From NCBI GenBank assembly GCA_914767715.1, contig OU612070.1:11423501-11487500 (forward strand): DNA of 64,000 bases. Reading direction: 5' to 3'. The notes beneath the pieces were generated by a model. The model worked only from the letters and a program-made list of their open reading frames with translations. It did no database searches and was not told the origin of the DNA. Position 1 is the first letter of the stretch. Every line of letters starts with the position of its first letter. The translations under genes and the position numbers were made by a program. Below are positions 62,135 to 64,000 of the stretch, in pieces. Source of the stretch: Membranipora membranacea. Lineage: Eukaryota; Bryozoa; Gymnolaemata; Cheilostomatida; Membraniporidae.

Positions 62135-64000
62135 TGTGATACGTGGTTGGATGCAAACGCAAGGTGGTTCAACTTAGCCCAGCTAAGATTCATATCAGTA
62201 TGCAAGAAGGTTTAGATGTAAATAATAATTACCAGAGAGATAGATGTCGAGTGTGTCTGTCAGTATGTCCAGGTGAGAGTATGAATGGAATGGATTGGAT
62301 ACCAATGGTGTGTGTTAAGTGTGTAACCTTGTTAGGTCATAGAAGTGAGCTAGTTAGTTGTAATGGCCAGTTGACCATCTGTATGTATGCTCGATATATG
62401 TAGTGGAATACCACCAGCCATGGGTTTTCCCGGCTAAGCCGATGGCATCCCAGAATGCCAGTCAGGGTTTTCCGACTATGTGTCAGCGACAGCCCAGAAC
62501 GCGCCAGTCCCCAGAGCTGTGCCAATGGTTTGACCCTACCTTTTCCAAGTTACAACTTAAATAGTGTGCTATTGTGCTAGTTGGAGGAGATAATGACTGG
62601 AATAAATACAGTTGAGAATAGCATACAGTAATTATGATGATGACTCAGTAGCTATCAATGCAGAAAGCCTTAGTTGAGTGTAATAATATTTTAATTACTG
62701 CAGGTTGTGCGTAAAAGTATCTCAGTTGCCTCAACATAAAAAATAGTAGGTTTTAAACTTAAATTTTTATGTTTAAGCCCAGTGTTAAAGAGTTCCAAGT
62801 CCGATATCAAATAAATCCTAGGAGGCTATGCCTCTGCCCAGTGTAAGATGCTGCCTAGCATCTTAACATAGAATAGTCTGAATAGCCACCACCTTCAGCT
62901 GTTGTATGAGAAAATCGCAATGGTTTTGATGAAAGATCTGAGTAGAACCATAACCACTTGTAGTGCCAGGGCAGGTATGAACAATAGTGTTTGCAGAGAA
63001 TGTGTGTGAAACAATGTATGTCACGTAAGTTACGCAACATAAGTAGTGGCTGGTTACATGTCCAGGGATACAGCACAGCACACGAGGCGATAGAGGTACC
63101 ACATAGTCGGACGTCAATAGTTTCCGAACAGTTTATTGTGTATGCAGCAGCATGGTTCACATTCAACATTGGTGCCAGATTGGCAGCAGTTACAAAATGA
63201 TTTGTATCAGCCGAACAAAACATATCTGGGTATAAAGTTTGTTCAACAGCAGTTGTCAACACAGGTGTCATAGCAATGACAGACATAGCCACAGCAGTAG
63301 CACAGGTAGCAACAGGTCTCGTAGCAACGAGCAGTGTTTCAGATTCGATAACCTTAGCAAAGGTCTCGGATTCCTCAACAGTTTCAAAGTGAACAGGTTC
63401 TTGACTTGACGTACAGATATGGACAGGGTTTACTGATACAGTTTGAAATATCTCAATACCATGATGAACCATAACCGGCAATGGAGTATGATAACTGACT
63501 GGTACATAAGAAAAGGAGAATCTATCTTCAAAGCGTTGAAGATAAAATTTACAACCTCGTACATGAGCTTCACTCTGAGCATAGAGATGTAGTCCTAGCT
63601 GATGGTCATTATCAAACATATTTATAGCCTTCTGTAATGTAAGAGTATTGCACTGATACTCACCAAATATCCGAGACATAATTAATAACTCTGCGTGGTA
63701 ATCCCATAGTTGATGTTTTTCACAGAAGTTCAGTGCTTGGTCAAGTCCGATCCGTATATTCGGCTCAGCAGGTAGCAGCTGCCTCTGCCCAGTGAAGAGG
63801 TTATCCATAAGTTTGCTGAAAGTTTCACCTGGATAATGTTCTTCGTAGGGTTAATCCATTTTAGCTTAATTTAAGAGTGTAACTGAGTGTACTGGAGGCT
63901 GTAAATCGAAAGATTTTTAGCCCACCCGAGGACGCCAAACTGTGATACGTGGTTGGATGCAAACGCAAGGTGGTTCAACTTAGCCCAGCTAAGATTCATA
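62135..64000 (-). mobile_element. second LTR element, minus orientation, truncated by window end
   Basis: TGTGATACGTGGTTGG and about 45 following bases recur at 62135 and 63941, so they mark LTR ends. Read on the minus strand, the right-hand copy ends ..CGTATCACA, followed after 2-3 nt by a primer-binding-site-like TTGGCGTCCTCGGGTGGG (63938 downward). The start of the left LTR is uncertain (possibly TGTTAAG near 62867). No reverse transcriptase is present in the visible 1.1-kb interior. Confidence 0.65.
62855..63808 (-). CDS. 317-codon ORF inside the second LTR element
   Basis: The ATG at 63808 opens MDNLFTGQRQLLPAEPNIRI..., a helical segment with FCEKHQLWDYHAELLIMSRI, then a Val/Ala/Thr-rich half. 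Position suggests a gag-equivalent or captured host sequence. No zinc knuckle or other signature is recognised. Its 3' end may run into the LTR. Confidence 0.45.
   Translation of the reverse strand: MDNLFTGQRQLLPAEPNIRIGLDQALNFCEKHQLWDYHAELLIMSRIFGEYQCNTLTLQKAINMFDNDHQLGLHLYAQSEAHVRGCKFYLQRFEDRFSFSYVPVSYHTPLPVMVHHGIEIFQTVSVNPVHICTSSQEPVHFETVEESETFAKVIESETLLVATRPVATCATAVAMSVIAMTPVLTTAVEQTLYPDMFCSADTNHFVTAANLAPMLNVNHAAAYTINCSETIDVRLCGTSIASCAVLYPWTCNQPLLMLRNLRDIHCFTHILCKHYCSYLPWHYKWLWFYSDLSSKPLRFSHTTAEGGGYSDYSMLRC

Noticed and set aside
62143-62403. 86-codon plus-strand Cys-containing ORF
   Set aside because: Lies within the LTR of the second element on the strand opposite to its inferred direction.

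Overview
The window looks like nuclear DNA from an invertebrate animal. The evidence is intron-rich genes with canonical GT..AG splicing, complete metazoan-type proteins (VWA8, COX16, a C-type lectin/thrombospondin-repeat membrane protein, an FBXL-like F-box protein), tRNA-derived SINEs, MITEs, LTR and LINE debris and tandem satellites in AT-rich sequence. I cannot name the phylum. Exon models were built by hand by matching splice sites with codon phase; the ones called confidently close exactly in frame.

Left end (1-11 kb). The last four exons of a plus-strand COX16 homologue are followed by an isolated plus-strand terminal exon at 4895-4984. A nine-exon minus-strand gene (10566 to 3042) encodes a 462-residue type I membrane protein: signal peptide, C-type lectin domain, Cys-rich module, two thrombospondin-type modules, transmembrane helix.

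Centre (11.9-44 kb). A complete 35-exon VWA8 gene lies on the minus strand (43983 to 11934; 1848 codons). It has a basic leader suited to mitochondrial import, three AAA/MoxR-like ATPase modules and a C-terminal VWA domain with DVSGS. Two plus-strand genes sit inside its introns: an intronless FBXL-like gene (23145-24752), and a small secreted-protein gene (33551-34357) interrupted by an in-frame TAA. A young LTR retrotransposon with apparently identical LTRs (39074-40940) has inserted inside a 5' splice site of VWA8, and its 4-bp target duplication keeps the donor intact. Introns carry SINEs, MITEs, LINE remnants and a 184-bp tandem repeat.

Right end (44-64 kb). This is repeat-dominated. It holds a 17-bp satellite with interspersed hairpin modules (46.7-50.3 kb), a 31-bp minisatellite resembling the 5' end of tRNA-Glu (53.2-54.0 kb), and a minus-strand transcription unit (about 59.9 to 51.6 kb). 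That unit starts with in-frame coding exons and continues as an array of duplicated, hairpin-bearing exons that nearly all end ATG|GT. Beyond it are a degenerate duplication of VWA8 exon 3 (61.2-62.1 kb) and a second LTR element that runs off the window.

The most unusual signal is a family of 29-38 bp palindromes (CAGGGAG...CTCCCTG), three of which are flanked by perfect 7-bp target-site duplications. They look like extremely short non-autonomous DNA transposons.
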